DNA of 64,000 nt, from positions 4,650,001 to 4,714,000 of the forward strand of contig OY754473.1 of the NCBI GenBank assembly GCA_963575645.1, in the 5' to 3' direction. The DNA is from Xanthostigma xanthostigma. Taxonomy: Eukaryota; Arthropoda; Insecta; Raphidioptera; Raphidiidae. The translations under genes and the position numbers were made by a program. Shown here one piece after another: positions 51,916 to 62,737 of the stretch. The notes under the pieces are model-generated. The model saw only the letters and a list, made by a program, of their open reading frames with translations, was not told the origin of the DNA and ran no database searches. Numbering within the stretch: position 1 is the first letter of the stretch; every line of letters begins with the position of its first letter.

Positions 51916-54900
51916 CTAAAAACAAAATACAAACTCTTCAGAAATCAATTCATTATTACTAGCGATCGCCCAGTGGTCGAATTTCTAAATTTTTAAGTTT
52001 CAACATTATATGGATTTCTCCTGAATCGTTTTTATCCGTGCTAATTCGTACACATTGTTAGGTGCTTTTAAATAAATCGTTACCCTGTTGCCGAATAGGC
52101 ATGATGACAGATTTTGAAATTCAAATCTATAATGTAGGTACACGTCTACTAATTCCGAAAAAAACATTCTTTCAGCAATAAATTAAATTTTAACGAAAAC
52201 TGTTGCATTTTTATCTTTCTATTTTGAATTAAGCGCGAAAACGCTTGTGACGTCACGCCTCAGTGTCAGTTGACATTAGATGTTATATTTAAGGGTGTAC
52301 AGCTGTCGTGCAGATGTGTTTCTTAGAAAGGTATATAAATTTACTTAATGATATGATTTATATTAAGTATTTTCTTAAAAGTAGGCACTTACTAGTAAAA
52401 ATAGTACAGTTTTCTTTAGTTGCAAGTTAACTAACCTCAAAAATAACCTATAAGTGTTGGGCTAGGTTCACACTATACGGTTTTTCCTATTCGGAATTCT
52501 TATACGATTTTACCGTATACAGTAAAAACGTATTCAGTATTCACATTCATACGTTTTTCTTATATGGTAGAATCGAAATGCTATTGCCACTGAGACCGTT
52601 TCGTTTTTTGTGCCGTACGCCGCTTACGGTTTTCAGTGACAAGACACGGCTGCAAAAATAAACGAAACTGTTTTTTTTTACCGCATTCGGTTTTACCGTA
52701 TAGTGTGAATACGTGTATATGTTTGCATTTGCTACTGAAAACCACATACGAAAAACGTTTCGGTAAACCGCAAGGTGTGAACGTAGCCTTATAAAATATT
52801 AAAAGCCGACTAATTAAATGATGCAGAAGTGAATGATCGCAACAAAAATTCAAGCGACAAGGTGATTATTTACTTCAAAAGTTTATATTCTCTTTGATTT
52901 AAGAAGGCGTGACGTCATTCCGTGTTTCACTCAACATGGCCGATTGCAGTATTTTATACTTTTATTAAAAGTCTTATTAATCTCAATGTATATATTAACA
53001 CTGGGACATTGTTTAAAACCATTTACTCTTTGATTCTTTTATACCGTCAACATGCCTATTGCGACGGGGTCGACCGAGTAAATATTCAAATCGTATCGAA
53101 ACTTACAACACGCGTCCCGTAATGAATATGAGCTACGGTGGCAAGAATGTTGAGGGCGTAGAGCAGGTAAAGTTCAATCGACGTGTCGACTCTCAGAACG
53201 CAACAACTCAGCAAAACGACGACGGTGGTCGGATAAAGCAGCCAATTGAACAGTTCGCAGCGCGTGTTCGACATCTGCGATACGATGAGTCGGCACTGTA
53301 ACGGAAAACAAAATAATAACTCAGCAACAATTCTACTGGTATTATAAGTGCGCGGCTTTGTTCTTCGCGTTTAAGTCGTTTTTAGTGTTCCGTGCAAAAC
53401 GGAACACTTACGGAATACGAGTAACTTCGGTGTCTGTCTGTCACGAGCGATTTTCTCTGAAACAATTCGACGGAAAAATTTGAAATTTGGCACAGAGATA
53501 GTGTGTAGTGACCCAATCACAGACGCGAAGTAACAAAGATTAAATTTTGATTCTGATAGTTAATTTCGGGGGGGGGGGGGGGGTAGAAAACGACAACAAC
53601 AATAAATCTGCTGTATTTTTTTTGGCTATCGCTTGTTCAACCTCCTGTAGAAGAAGCCCGATGATATTCGGGCTGTTTAAAAATGATACCGACTAGCCTG
53701 AGGCCCTGAAGATGAAAACAATTTTTTTTCTTCGAAACGTGGGAATTTTTGACTAAAATTACTTTTATGGAAAACGCTTTAATTTTCTATTTTATCTTTT
53801 GAGCGAATTTAGGACATAAAACAAGTTCAAAAGAATATGTATTTATTCAGCTGTTTTGTAACCCTTTATCGGTGCATTTTTAAATATAATGTTTCTTCAT
53901 TAACTTTTGATTGTACTTACAAAAAAAAAAAAACTTACACAAATATTTGAGAAAATAACACCCGAAAGATAATAGAGCGCTCTTGGATCCCTTTCGACTA
54001 TATTCGATGGCGAATAAGTAATCCAGAAAGTGCCCAGCGATATTAAATACGCAACCGGGAACAGCGGTCTCACGGCTTCGGGAAAACTGCGCATTTTCCC
54101 AGTTTTATCTCTGTACGATCTGAAAAGACAATTACATTTAGTTACAAAATTTTTTTGGGGAAAACCAACAAGCGCAGAAGAGATATATGCTAAATCGGTG
54201 TTTTTTGTATAATAATGGTATACTTTTCATAACAGCTTATTATTCTACTTATTTTTTCAAGAAAGTTTTGTTGAAACACTTTTTTTCTAAACTTTATAGT
54301 TTCGGAAATATTTCGAAAATAAAAAGAAATCAGCTGTTCTTTTGTTTTGTAGATCTGTCACAAATAAACTAGTTAAGCATCTTTGACTAATTTTTACATG
54401 ACGTGGAACATATTATGTAGGTGACCATGGCAACGAATAGCAAATATGATATTGAATACTAGCCATTACCCACGTCACCTCACGCGATATCAGAAATTTT
54501 ATTTTCATTATTATAATCAAATGTCAACATTTTTGAAGTTGGAACGATCCCGTCGCCCAATTGGCTGGAATTTTTTTAATCTACCCCGGCTAAATACAGT
54601 TCGTTTCAATAAATAAAAGAATTCTACTCACTTATAAATATTGTAGATCATCACCGGAACACTCGAAACAACTGCCGTTAAATATAGACAAGCCTCGCAG
54701 ATTTGTCCGGATCTCAAATTGAAAACTTTAAATAGCCACATTTCGTGCCCAAAAATACCCGTCACAAGAAATAACAGTATCGAACCCTGAAATCAATAAA
54801 AGAACGGTTAAAATTAGCGACGAAACAAATTGCGATTATCGATTAATTAAGTTTGTCATGTAATAAATTCACATTATAAATTAACAATTTTTCTTCACTT

Positions 54901-57900
54901 CCCCTTAGCGCCCCGGGTGGCAATTCCAGGGGGCGCCATCATCATAATTAGTGATGTGCCGGATATCCATATCCGTATGCGCGGATATCCGAGGGAGAAG
55001 AAAGATCCGTATCGGTATCCGTTAGTTTTTGGCGGATCTTTTACCTTATTAATTTTCAATTCATTGATGAAATTTTATATATAGGTGATTAGGTAATAAT
55101 GAAAACCTGTTAAATTCCATTCAGATTATTTTTTATTTTTTTAAATCGTATTTGGCACCTTTACATTGCAAACATTTATCGTAGTGAGTACCATGCCAAT
55201 AGTACATAACTCAAAGGTACTAAAAACTATCTTTATAATGAGATATTGCACGTCGATCTTTGGAAAGAGACAATCTGTTATGAGAGTTAACTTTTAAAGA
55301 GGTCAATAACTTTTTCCCATAACAGATAGTCTCTTTCCAAAGGTTGATGTGCAATATTTACCGCCGTGTACTCTAAGAAAGTTAAGATCCGTATCCGTAT
55401 CCGCGGATCTTGAAACCAAAAATCCGTATTCAAGATCCGTATCCGCGGATATACATTCTTAACGATCCGGCACATCACTAATCATAATATATTATGCTTG
55501 AAAACCACACCCAATCTGCTTGTTTTCTGACGGTTTCCCGTTCACGAAAAATGCCAACCATTATATATTTGTGAGTTTTTTAAAGTAAATTATCTCAAAC
55601 GCTGGAGAGAGGGGGCGCCATTATCAAGTTTCTGCTCCGGTTCGAAAAAATCGTAGACCCGGGGCTGACGGAGACACAGACAGGGTTTCGTTTAGTTTCG
55701 TTCCGAGGTACGGAACTCTAAAAAAACAACCAAAATATACGTACCCACATCGAGAAGTCGTATCCCCACGGTAAAAACAAAACACCTGTGTTGTACTTTT
55801 CGAAGTGCGATAAATAAAAACTCATGAATATGTTCCATACTATAAAATACATTCGATAAGGACTTATACTGTATGCGCCGCGTCCAAAAATACTGAACAA
55901 GGCTGTCGGAATTAGAACGGCCGAGAACGAATCCAAGCCATGATCGAACAACTCGCCCAGAGGTCCGCTCGTCTGAGTTCTTCTCGCTTGCTTGCCGTCG
56001 ATGCCGTCTTAAAAATAAAAAAAACATATTCAAATTACACATTTACATTGCATACAGTATGTAAACACGTAAGGTGCACACAGGGAAATTAACATTGGGA
56101 AAAAATGACTGGATCAGAGTGAGCCTTGAAATCTTGTTTTTCAATTTGACAGATAATATTCTTTTGCAAAATGAATGTGTATACTACCGAAGAAAATATT
56201 CAAATGATTACAACATAATCGGACTTTTTTATTAATGGGACATTAAATTCCCAAAAATACTTAAATATGGTGCGAGATCAAATATCTCCGCCTATTCGTG
56301 TTGAACCTAAAGACATTGGGTCACTGATTTACCAACGCGCATGCGTCATACCAGTCAGACAATTTTTGAATGAAATGTTTCCAAACAGATGGAGTTGTTT
56401 TTTTGTGCTATTTTGTACAAAAACATTAAAATAATGATTTATAAGAGCTTTTTATTGTTAAAAAAGCCAAGTAAAATAAAAATAAATCAAAATAAAATAG
56501 ATTTCATCAAGATTACCACGATAATTCAATAGAAATAACAATTAATGCAGTCATGGCTAACTCTGATCCAAGTATTTTTTCCCAATGCTAATTTCCCTAT
56601 GTGCACCTTACGCGTTTACATACTGTATAAAATACGTATGTATCCGAAAAGAATATTTACCTAGAGTATACGCTAGAAATATATTGACCGATGCGACTGC
56701 AAAAACCCATTTCGGTATCGGTGGATAATTCGAGTCTTCCGATGACGCGTAGAAACTATAGTCGTAATAGCTGAACAATACGAAATTCAGAACGGTGAAG
56801 AGGAAACCGACAAACGTCAGGACGTTCGGAGCCACCCATTTTGGAAAGTACTGAAAAAATAAATCACAATTTAAAACAAAAAGTAAATATAGTTTTAAAA
56901 AACTAAAAAACACGTTTTATATCAAACTAAAAAATACGTGTGGCACTCGAGAACTGCCGCGGTAAAGCTATTGCATATTCTTTTTAGGTCTTTAAGTTTT
57001 TCTTCTCTATAAAACGAAAATAGCTAGGTATAAATAATAAGGTATAAATAGTGTAATTACACACCAAAACAATTATTCATTCAAAAAATTTGAACAAAAA
57101 GAACGATATTAAGAGTTTGATCATAGAATTTCGCGCGATGTACATTTACATAGATACGTATAATATCATATATACTTTCTCTGCACATAACCTAAATAAT
57201 TTAGGTTATTTTTATAGCAGTATTATATATAAATTCATTTATACACAAATAAAGATAGAATCAGTTATGAACAGTTAGCAGCTAGTCTACACGCATACGT
57301 CTAGTCGCACGCACACAAACACCGTGCCGAAGTCTGCCGAACTGAAACGACGTTAGACGATGCACGGCTTTCAACGCCGCACCGCTGTGCCGGTCGGAGT
57401 GGGGGGTGTTAGGTTTTTATTTTTCGTTACGGAATTTCTTGATTCGGTCGCCGCGCTCAAAACCCGCGATAGAAGCTATGCAATAGCTTAAAAGTAAAAA
57501 ATATGTTTTTTAAACAAGCTTAGAACAATAATGAATAAAAAATACAAGTATTATTGTGAAAAAAGCGTGGGGTGTTCGATGTACGAAAATGTGGAACAAA
57601 GCGCCCCACGATTTTTTCACAATAATACTTGTATTTTTTATTCATTATTGTTTTAAGCTTATTTTAAAAAAAATATTTTTTACTTTTTAGTTCGATATAA
57701 AGCGTGTTTTTTAATTTTTTTTAAACTATATTTATTGTCCACTTTTTAGTTCGATTTATTGTAAAAAATTTGCCGGAGAAAAAAACAATTTTTTTTTTTG
57801 CGTGGACGGGATTAGAACCCACGACCCGTGATTCCGAGAGTTGACGTCAGCGAAGACCGGTGCCTTAGACCGCACGGCTAACCACTGTAGTTACAGTGCT

Positions 57901-58088
57901 GGCATATTATACTACAGTAATAAACCACTTGCTGTAGTCCAAACGAAGGTTACAAACAAACAAACATACATACAAACTTACAAGTGAAGTTAATATAAAG
58001 CGTGTAAAAAGACACTTACCAGAACTACATGATTCCAAAATGGGTGCATAACATAGATGCTCAAAGGACTAGTGTCTACGGAACTGTA
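51853..58088 (-). CDS. EPT1: ethanolaminephosphotransferase (SELENOI/EPT1 family), 7 exons, first exon missing
   Basis: Minus-strand exons 58,088-58,020, 56,850-56,661, 56,007-55,745, 54,786-54,632, 54,119-53,939, 53,295-53,107 and 51,915-51,853 join in frame to 369 residues plus a stop. With a first exon of about 15-20 residues this equals the family length. The enzyme transfers phosphoethanolamine from CDP-ethanolamine to diacylglycerol in the Kennedy pathway and is an integral membrane protein of the ER/Golgi. Landmarks: '[15 protein letters not shown]' near the start; the CDP-alcohol phosphotransferase motif DG-x2-AR-x8-G-x3-D-x3-D in exon 56,007; 'LPWGYD'; a series of hydrophobic segments; '[13 protein letters not shown]'; 'LAHIHYG'-type '[11 protein letters not shown]' near the end. 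The stop is TGA at 51,853. Exon 1 was not found before 64 kb. Confidence 0.93.
52130..52460 (-). repeat. inverted relative of 18,940-19,400
   Basis: It shares 'gcgaaaacgct', 'gtgacgtcacgcctcagtg' and 'acttaatgatatgatttata'-type blocks with 18,940-19,400 in the opposite orientation. Located in the last EPT1 intron. Confidence 0.55.
52460..52788. mobile_element. TIR element with GGCTAGGTTCACAC ends
   Basis: GGCTAGGTTCACACTATACGG at the left (21 bases of TIR region) faces 'ccgcaaggtgtgaacgtagc' at the right; the interior repeats 'accgtatagtgtgaat'. Probably Harbinger-type; the target duplication is unclear. Lies in the last EPT1 intron. Confidence 0.55.
53107..53295 (-). CDS. EPT1: EPT1 exon 7
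   Basis: Acceptor 'ccgttacag', donor 'GTAAGT', 63 codons. It encodes [20 protein letters not shown], a membrane segment and '[14 protein letters not shown]'. Confidence 0.92.
53567..53583. repeat. poly-G run
   Basis: A guanine homopolymer of about 17 bases inside an interspersed repeat that begins near 53,380 ('gtgttccgtgcaaaacggaa'). Confidence 0.85.
53939..54119 (-). CDS. EPT1: EPT1 exon 6
   Basis: Acceptor 'ttttcag', donor 'GTAAGT'. It encodes [20 protein letters not shown] and '[20 protein letters not shown]', matching the family's 'SPSDILE-HPR' region. Confidence 0.9.
54130..54570 (+). repeat. repeat family S, uninterrupted copy
   Basis: It matches 25,930-26,890 without element E3. 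A minus-oriented Helitron-like CTAG end is at 54,459-54,462. It begins close to EPT1 exon 6 in the intron. Confidence 0.6.
54632..54786 (-). CDS. EPT1: EPT1 exon 5
   Basis: Acceptor 'tgatttcag', donor 'GTGAGT', leaving two bases. It encodes membrane segments and '[20 protein letters not shown]'. Confidence 0.88.
54949..55480. mobile_element. hAT MITE, 532 bp, with 8-bp TSD
   Basis: Termini TAGTGATGTGCCGGAT and its complement are flanked by ATCATAAT at 54,941-54,948 and 55,481-55,488. 'ggatatccatatccg' motifs are subterminal. The centre has a second hairpin (about 55,244-55,359) built on 'ctttggaaagagac'. Confidence 0.88.
55745..56007 (-). CDS. EPT1: EPT1 exon 4 with catalytic motif
   Basis: Acceptor 'tattttaag' and a donor 'GTACGT'. 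It encodes [20 protein letters not shown] followed by FDHGLDS, the full CDP-alcohol phosphotransferase signature with all three metal-binding aspartates after DG, then '[18 protein letters not shown]'. Confidence 0.93.
56055..56625 (+). mobile_element. TA-flanked MITE family G, copy 2 (571 bp)
   Basis: It begins CAGTATGTAAACACGTAAGG and ends with the complement, with TA on both sides; TIR similarity extends about 70 bp. It ends 36 bp from EPT1 exon 3's donor. Confidence 0.8.
56661..56850 (-). CDS. EPT1: EPT1 exon 3
   Basis: Acceptor 'ttttttcag', donor 'GTAAAT', leaving one base. It encodes [16 protein letters not shown], a membrane segment and '[19 protein letters not shown]'. The following intron of 653 bp is almost entirely the MITE 56,055-56,625. 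Confidence 0.9.
57489..57688. repeat. foldback, arms of about 85 bp
   Basis: Arms 57,489-57,573 and 57,602-57,688 are near-perfect complements ('acaagtattattgtgaaaaa' region). The loop is about 28 nt. Lies in the EPT1 intron between exons 2 and 3. Confidence 0.75.
57800..57888 (-). other. tRNA-like sequence (class II type), likely pseudogene or SINE
   Basis: The minus strand has a B-box 'gggttctaatccc', an A-box-like 'tggttagccgtgcggtctaa' and a long variable region as in Ser or Leu tRNAs. The 3' 'gtccacgc' has no pairing partner at the 5' side, so a working cloverleaf is unlikely. Confidence 0.5.
58020..58088 (-). CDS. EPT1: EPT1 exon 2
   Basis: Acceptor 'tttttttcag', donor 'GTAAGT', 23 codons, phase 0 at both ends: [19 protein letters not shown] and then HVVL. 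It matches the conserved N-terminal region. Confidence 0.9.
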
Positions 58089-58322
58089 CTGAAAAAAAAA
58101 AGAAATAAAAAAAATAATTAATTAAAATCACGTTATTAAAAACTGTAACACGACGTATTAAAAAGCCACGCCGCCACTGGTATACATGTAGAGAAACAGA
58201 GGCAAGATGGCAGCGGAGCGTATGAACTAGGAAGTAGTGTTCATGTCAAAAAATTTAAATTAATAAATGTGTTGAATTAAATAATATTCATGCTACAAAC
58301 TTGCGTTAATAAATATGTTGAA

Positions 58323-58942
58323 CTAACGGTCCCGTCCGGTTTCACCCGGGTGTAAAAGAACGAATGGGGAAGGGAGGACATGAGTACACACATTCATCTT
58401 AGTTTACCGAGATGAATGTTGTGTCCAAATTTCATGATGATCGGAGTTACCGTTCAAAAGCTTTTGTCGATAAAAAGCAGTATTTATACTTTTATCTAAT
58501 AAATTTCTTTTTTAATTAATTAAATAAAATTAAAATAAATTTAATTAAATGTAAGCTTTAGAAGAAAGCAACGTAGAAAATAAAAACATAAAAATATATT
58601 CGCCCAGAGTGGGGCTCGAACCCACGACCCTGATATTGACAGTCGCATCCTCTACCGATTGAGCTAGCCGGGGTTTTTTACTCACACCGCTAATATGAGT
58701 ATATTTAGTTAGTGCATTTCACCTGAATAGAAGCTTATTTTTTAGATACATTTTGCAACATTTTTCATTAATGCTCCGCTCCTAATAGTCGTAGCGTGAT
58801 ATTATATAGCCTATAGCCTCCCTCGATAAATGGGCTATCCAACAAAAAAAAATTTTCAATTTGAACCAGTAATTCCTGAGATTAGCGCGTTCAAACAAAC
58901 AAACAAACTCTTCAACTTTATATATTAGTATAGAAGTATAGA
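58323..58942 (-). mobile_element. non-autonomous Helitron, near full length
   Basis: The 3' end is CTAA-type (58,323) with the 'cacccgggtg' hairpin. A linker, tRNA-like module (58,601-58,673) and the 'gctccgctcct' block follow, and the 5' end 'tattagtatagaagtataga' closes it. The doubled 'tataga' matches the doubled start of the 11,353 copy. Confidence 0.75.
58601..58673 (-). other. tRNA-Lys-derived module inside Helitron
   Basis: The minus strand has 'tagctcaatcggtagagg' and B-box 'gggttcgagcccc'. The altered anticodon loop is the same as in the other three copies. Confidence 0.65.
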
Positions 58943-59034
58943 TAAAATAATAATAATTGTTACAAAACATGTTTGTGATAGTCCGAACGAAGTTTTCAAG
59001 GGAAAAAAAATTGTAAAAGTTGCTCGGAATACGG

Positions 59035-59258
59035 TAGAGCCGAAGGCTCCACCACTGTTGTCACTGTCGAACGAGAAGCAGCCACATAAGGCAATTTTCT
59101 AATAAGGTGTAGAGTGGCGTCCAATACTGCTATCTCTGCCGAGCGACGCTATGTCCCTCGGGGCAAGACTATAATACAGTGGAGTCGAAGGCTCCACTAC
59201 TGTTGTCGCTGTCGTGTTTCGTCTCAATCGCGTGCGAAGCCGCGGGTAACAGCTGGTC
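59035..59258 (+). mobile_element. Helitron-like 3' end with internal short repeats
   Basis: It ends with hairpin-like 'gcgtgcgaagccgcgggtaa' and 'cagctgg' (a decayed CTAG). Upstream are two copies of 'cgaaggctccac' followed by 'actgttgtc'. Related fragments lie at 869 and 17,228. Confidence 0.5.
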
Positions 59259-59969
59259 AAGAATAAAAAAAGAATCGAGCCTACTATTTGACATTACCTG
59301 CATTCGATGTAAATCATATGAAGAAATTTAACACGCTAAGTTAATACCCTGTATACATTTCAAACGCTGAGCATAAACCGCCATATTATGATTTCGTGTC
59401 TCAACTCCTACTTGAGGGACTCTACATCGAGTAGTTTTAAACAATAGCCATAAAGTCTGTTTTGAATCAGGTGTTTTAAACAATCATGAAATGAAAATAC
59501 ACAAAAAAAAACCTGTTATATCAATATTTAATAATTTATGCAGTGTTTTGTTGACGGATAAGTTAATAACCAATTACTGTAAAATTAATTCATTGTTCAA
59601 ATTAATATTATTATTTATGTATTGTTTAAATATTTATATATCTATTTATATGGTTATACTTACTCTTTTTCCAGACAGAGTTATAAATAAACATAATTAA
59701 CATAAAATTAAATAGCAAGACAATCACAAAACAAGTAAATAAATATGTATTTGTCGACTTTATTGTTGCTTTAAACTATAATAATCAAAAATTTAGGTAC
59801 AGTGAAACCTTATAAATTTTGACGGGTCAAGTGCGAGTAGAACTCGCGCCGAGAGTGTTCCGTACCATTCAAGATTTAGGATTCTCGTGTAGGTTTTCAA
59901 GCTATAAGTGAGACTCCATATTTTCTATACTTATTTTTCAAAATTTTAGATACAGCGGTTTCAGAGATA
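59259..59969. other. no gene seen
   Basis: AT-rich; one random frame of 69 codons. The 'gtgcgagtagaactcgcgcc' line at about 59,830 is a common interspersed-repeat motif also met at 61,290. Confidence 0.4.
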
Positions 59970-60589
59970 CAGTAAACCCTCGTTAACACGAACACGGTTA
60001 ACACGAATTTCGGTTTAACGAGAACAAAAATTTGCTCTCGACAATGGTCACATAAGCTTTAATGTAATTATATTCGGTTAACACGAACCCTCGTTAATAC
60101 GAACTTCGAACAACTTTTTCGTCCCTTCACGGTTAATTATCGGATAATACGAACTACAAAAATTCTCAAATCATATATTTTGATCATTTTGGTCAATGAA
60201 TATACAATACAACTAAAAGAAAAGATTCGCTTAAGGGATTACAAAAGTAATTAACTCACATTCTAAAAATAGACAAAGGACTGAGAGATTAAAAATTCAT
60301 TCGAAATCCTATAAATAGAAACATACCTCAAAATGTTTCCCCTCTTATTTATTGAAATGTATTTTGTAAACAAATAAAAACAAACTTTCAAACTCAGATA
60401 ATATTTAAGAACAATTAATGTTATTAGATAATTTATAATAAATAATTATTCAATGTTTACTTAAAATAAATCATGATTTGACACTTAAAAAATGACTGTA
60501 TTTTATGCCATACTCGGTTTACACGAACTCCCACATAACACGAACTTTTTGCCTGATTTTTACGAGTTCGTGTTAACGAGGTTTTACTG
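59970..60589. mobile_element. pogo/Tigger-type MITE, 620 bp
   Basis: CAGTAAACCCTCGTTAACAC at the left and its near-complement at the right are flanked by TA. Several 'ttaacacgaac' subterminal repeats are typical of this class. No transposase frame. Confidence 0.8.
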
Positions 60590-60652
60590 TAGTGGGGAAG
60601 GTGTTCAATTTTCGTATATTTTATTTACTATCTGTTCAACAGCACGGTATAA

Positions 60653-60950
60653 TACGCGCCACGAATCTAAAAAGCTCGGAAGTGAGATGCGAATGCGGGC
60701 TTTCCCTTGTACAGTCTGTTGAAAAACTACAAACTCGCAACTCAACAAAATTAATATAACAATAACAACTTGACAATAGCGTACTCGACTGTACTTTAAA
60801 GCAGGAAAGCGACAAGTAACAAAGGCAACGAGCGATTACGGCCAATCACCGACCAGCGCACGTTAGCTGGCTAAAACGGCTCTATAAAATGTGCCTTTGC
60901 GACGCTGTTTGTGACTAACTTCCGAACCTTTTAGATCCGTGGCGCGATTA
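60653..60950 (-). mobile_element. 310-bp MITE family, copy 3
   Basis: Same family as 13,576 with a shortened interior (the 'gctgggaggtggtggga' part is missing). Confidence 0.78.
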
Positions 60951-61520
60951 TACCATTTTTTTACACGTTAACTTCGTTTCAAAAGGTGGTAGATAGAATT
61001 GCAAATTCCTATCACACTATTCAAATATCGCTGTTATCAATGAGGCCATTAAAATAATTACTTATCTTTAACCATTTTTTGTATACATTTACCAAAGCTG
61101 ACAGGTTAGCTCGATTTCAAACATACTATCACGTTTAATTAAATAAAACTGTAAATTGATAACGCCGGGAACGCACGTGAATTCAAAGAATAGAGGAAAA
61201 TTGTGAAATCAACAATATTGTGAAACAGAAAATAACGGAGTTAGGTATATGTTCTGCCTTTTTTTAACTGGTCTGAACTTTGGTGCCGTAGGTCAAATGC
61301 GAGCCGGACTCGCGCACCGAGGGTTCCATACAAACATGTAGGTATGTAAAAAGTCTGTCCATCACGGGAATCGAGTCAACTGCTTTACGGTTTTCGGATT
61401 TTTCCCTTTACTCGTGCTATAAGACAATTGCTTCTTGTCAAATTTCATGATTCTAGGTCAACGGGAAGTACCCTGTAGGTTTTTGATTCCCTTGCGAGTG
61501 TCAAAATATGCGCTGTATAG
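60951..61520. other. no gene seen
   Basis: It contains the 'cgagccggactcgcgcaccg' interspersed-repeat motif near 61,300. No exon was recognised. Confidence 0.4.
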
Positions 61521-61841
61521 TACGCGCCACGAATCTAAAAGGTTCGGAGGTTAGATGCGAATGCAGGCTTGCGCTTGTAGTTTGTTGAAAAACTATACAA
61601 ACTCGCACCTCAACAAAACTAGAATAGCAATAACAACTTGACAATAGCGTACTCGACTGTACTTTAAAGCATAGGAAAGCGACAAGTGACAAAGGCAACG
61701 AGCGATCACGGCCAATCACCGACGAGCGCACGTTCCGTGCAGGTATAGCTGGGAGGTGGTGGGAGTATCAACGGTTCTAAAATGTGCCTTTGCGAAGCTG
61801 TATGTGGCCAACTTCCGAACCTTTTAGATCCGTGGCGCGTA
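61521..61841 (-). mobile_element. 310-bp MITE family, copy 4
   Basis: Same family. The ends 'tacgcgccacgaatctaaaa' and 'gatccgtggcgcgta' are well preserved. Confidence 0.8.
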
Positions 61842-61856
61842 TTATAGTGCAGTCTG

Positions 61857-61975
61857 TGAAGTTAAACAGCTTTGGTTACTATGGCGAAAACAGACGGAAA
61901 GAACCGACGTTTTCCCAGGTAGTGATAACAGCGCCTTCTCGCGAGCGCCAGAAAACGGTCCGTCTCGAGACACAG
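61857..61975 (+). repeat. repeat shared with 32,878-32,975 (inverted)
   Basis: 'tggttactatggcgaaaaca' and 'cccaggtagtgataac' occur in both copies; this copy has an extra 'gcgccttctcgcgagcgcc' palindrome. Confidence 0.6.
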
Positions 61976-62125
61976 CAAGCATAGGATGATAGGAAGCTAG
62001 TTAAAGCCTTCGTGCGTACAACATACATGACCATGATCCACAAATCTGTTGGATTATCCAGTGTCGAGTCATCCGTAAAAACAAGATCGCTTTGTACCTT
62101 GATTTTGTATCCGACCTTTATAAAG

Positions 62126-62249
62126 TTTTTAAAATGAATTGTATTTAATTGCGCGTATATTATAAACATAATATACGCGCAATTAAATTCCATTCATTTT
62201 AAAAACCCCAGTTTAAGTGGGATAAACATCCCACTTAAACTGGGGTTTT
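62126..62249. repeat. two abutting hairpins
   Basis: Hairpin 1: arms 62,126-62,162 and 62,169-62,205 with two mismatches and a 6-nt loop. Hairpin 2: arms 62,202-62,223 and 62,228-62,249, perfect 22 bp with loop AAAC. The architecture resembles the pair at 31,889-31,986 but the sequences are unrelated. Confidence 0.88.
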
Positions 62250-62737
62250 CATCCCATACAAAAGAAATTTAATCGCAATTATTATGACATTGCACATAAA
62301 GCATTATTTTTGCATTATCATAACTTAACATATTACTCAACATCAGTAGATCGAACTTTCGGTTTCGGAAAAAAACTGGTTTCGGCTGCCATCCGGCCGA
62401 AACAGAAACAACCTTCGGGAGGTTACGCGTTGAAATAAGACATGCTCGGTGCAGCTGTCAGCGACGAAGTCTTTCATGTCTCCTAAAGTTAATGATTAGT
62501 TAAAATATCAAAAGCCGAATGATTAATATGTGATTAATTTAAAAATAAAAAAAAATAATGTTTGATAATGTTTAGGTACTTCATTTTTCCCACGAAAACA
62601 TGAAATTTCGGTTTCGGCCGAAACTGAGACTAAAGATGAAATTCGATTTCGGTCGGACACTAATTCAAGTCAAAAAATTGTGTCCGAGATCATATTGAAT
62701 ATTTTAAAAATTAAATTATTAAATTTATTTGGAAATA

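Noticed and set aside
53376-53700. Coding exon near the poly-G run
   Set aside because: The 'gtgttccgtgcaaaacggaa' block is a common interspersed-repeat type and carries no open frame of note.
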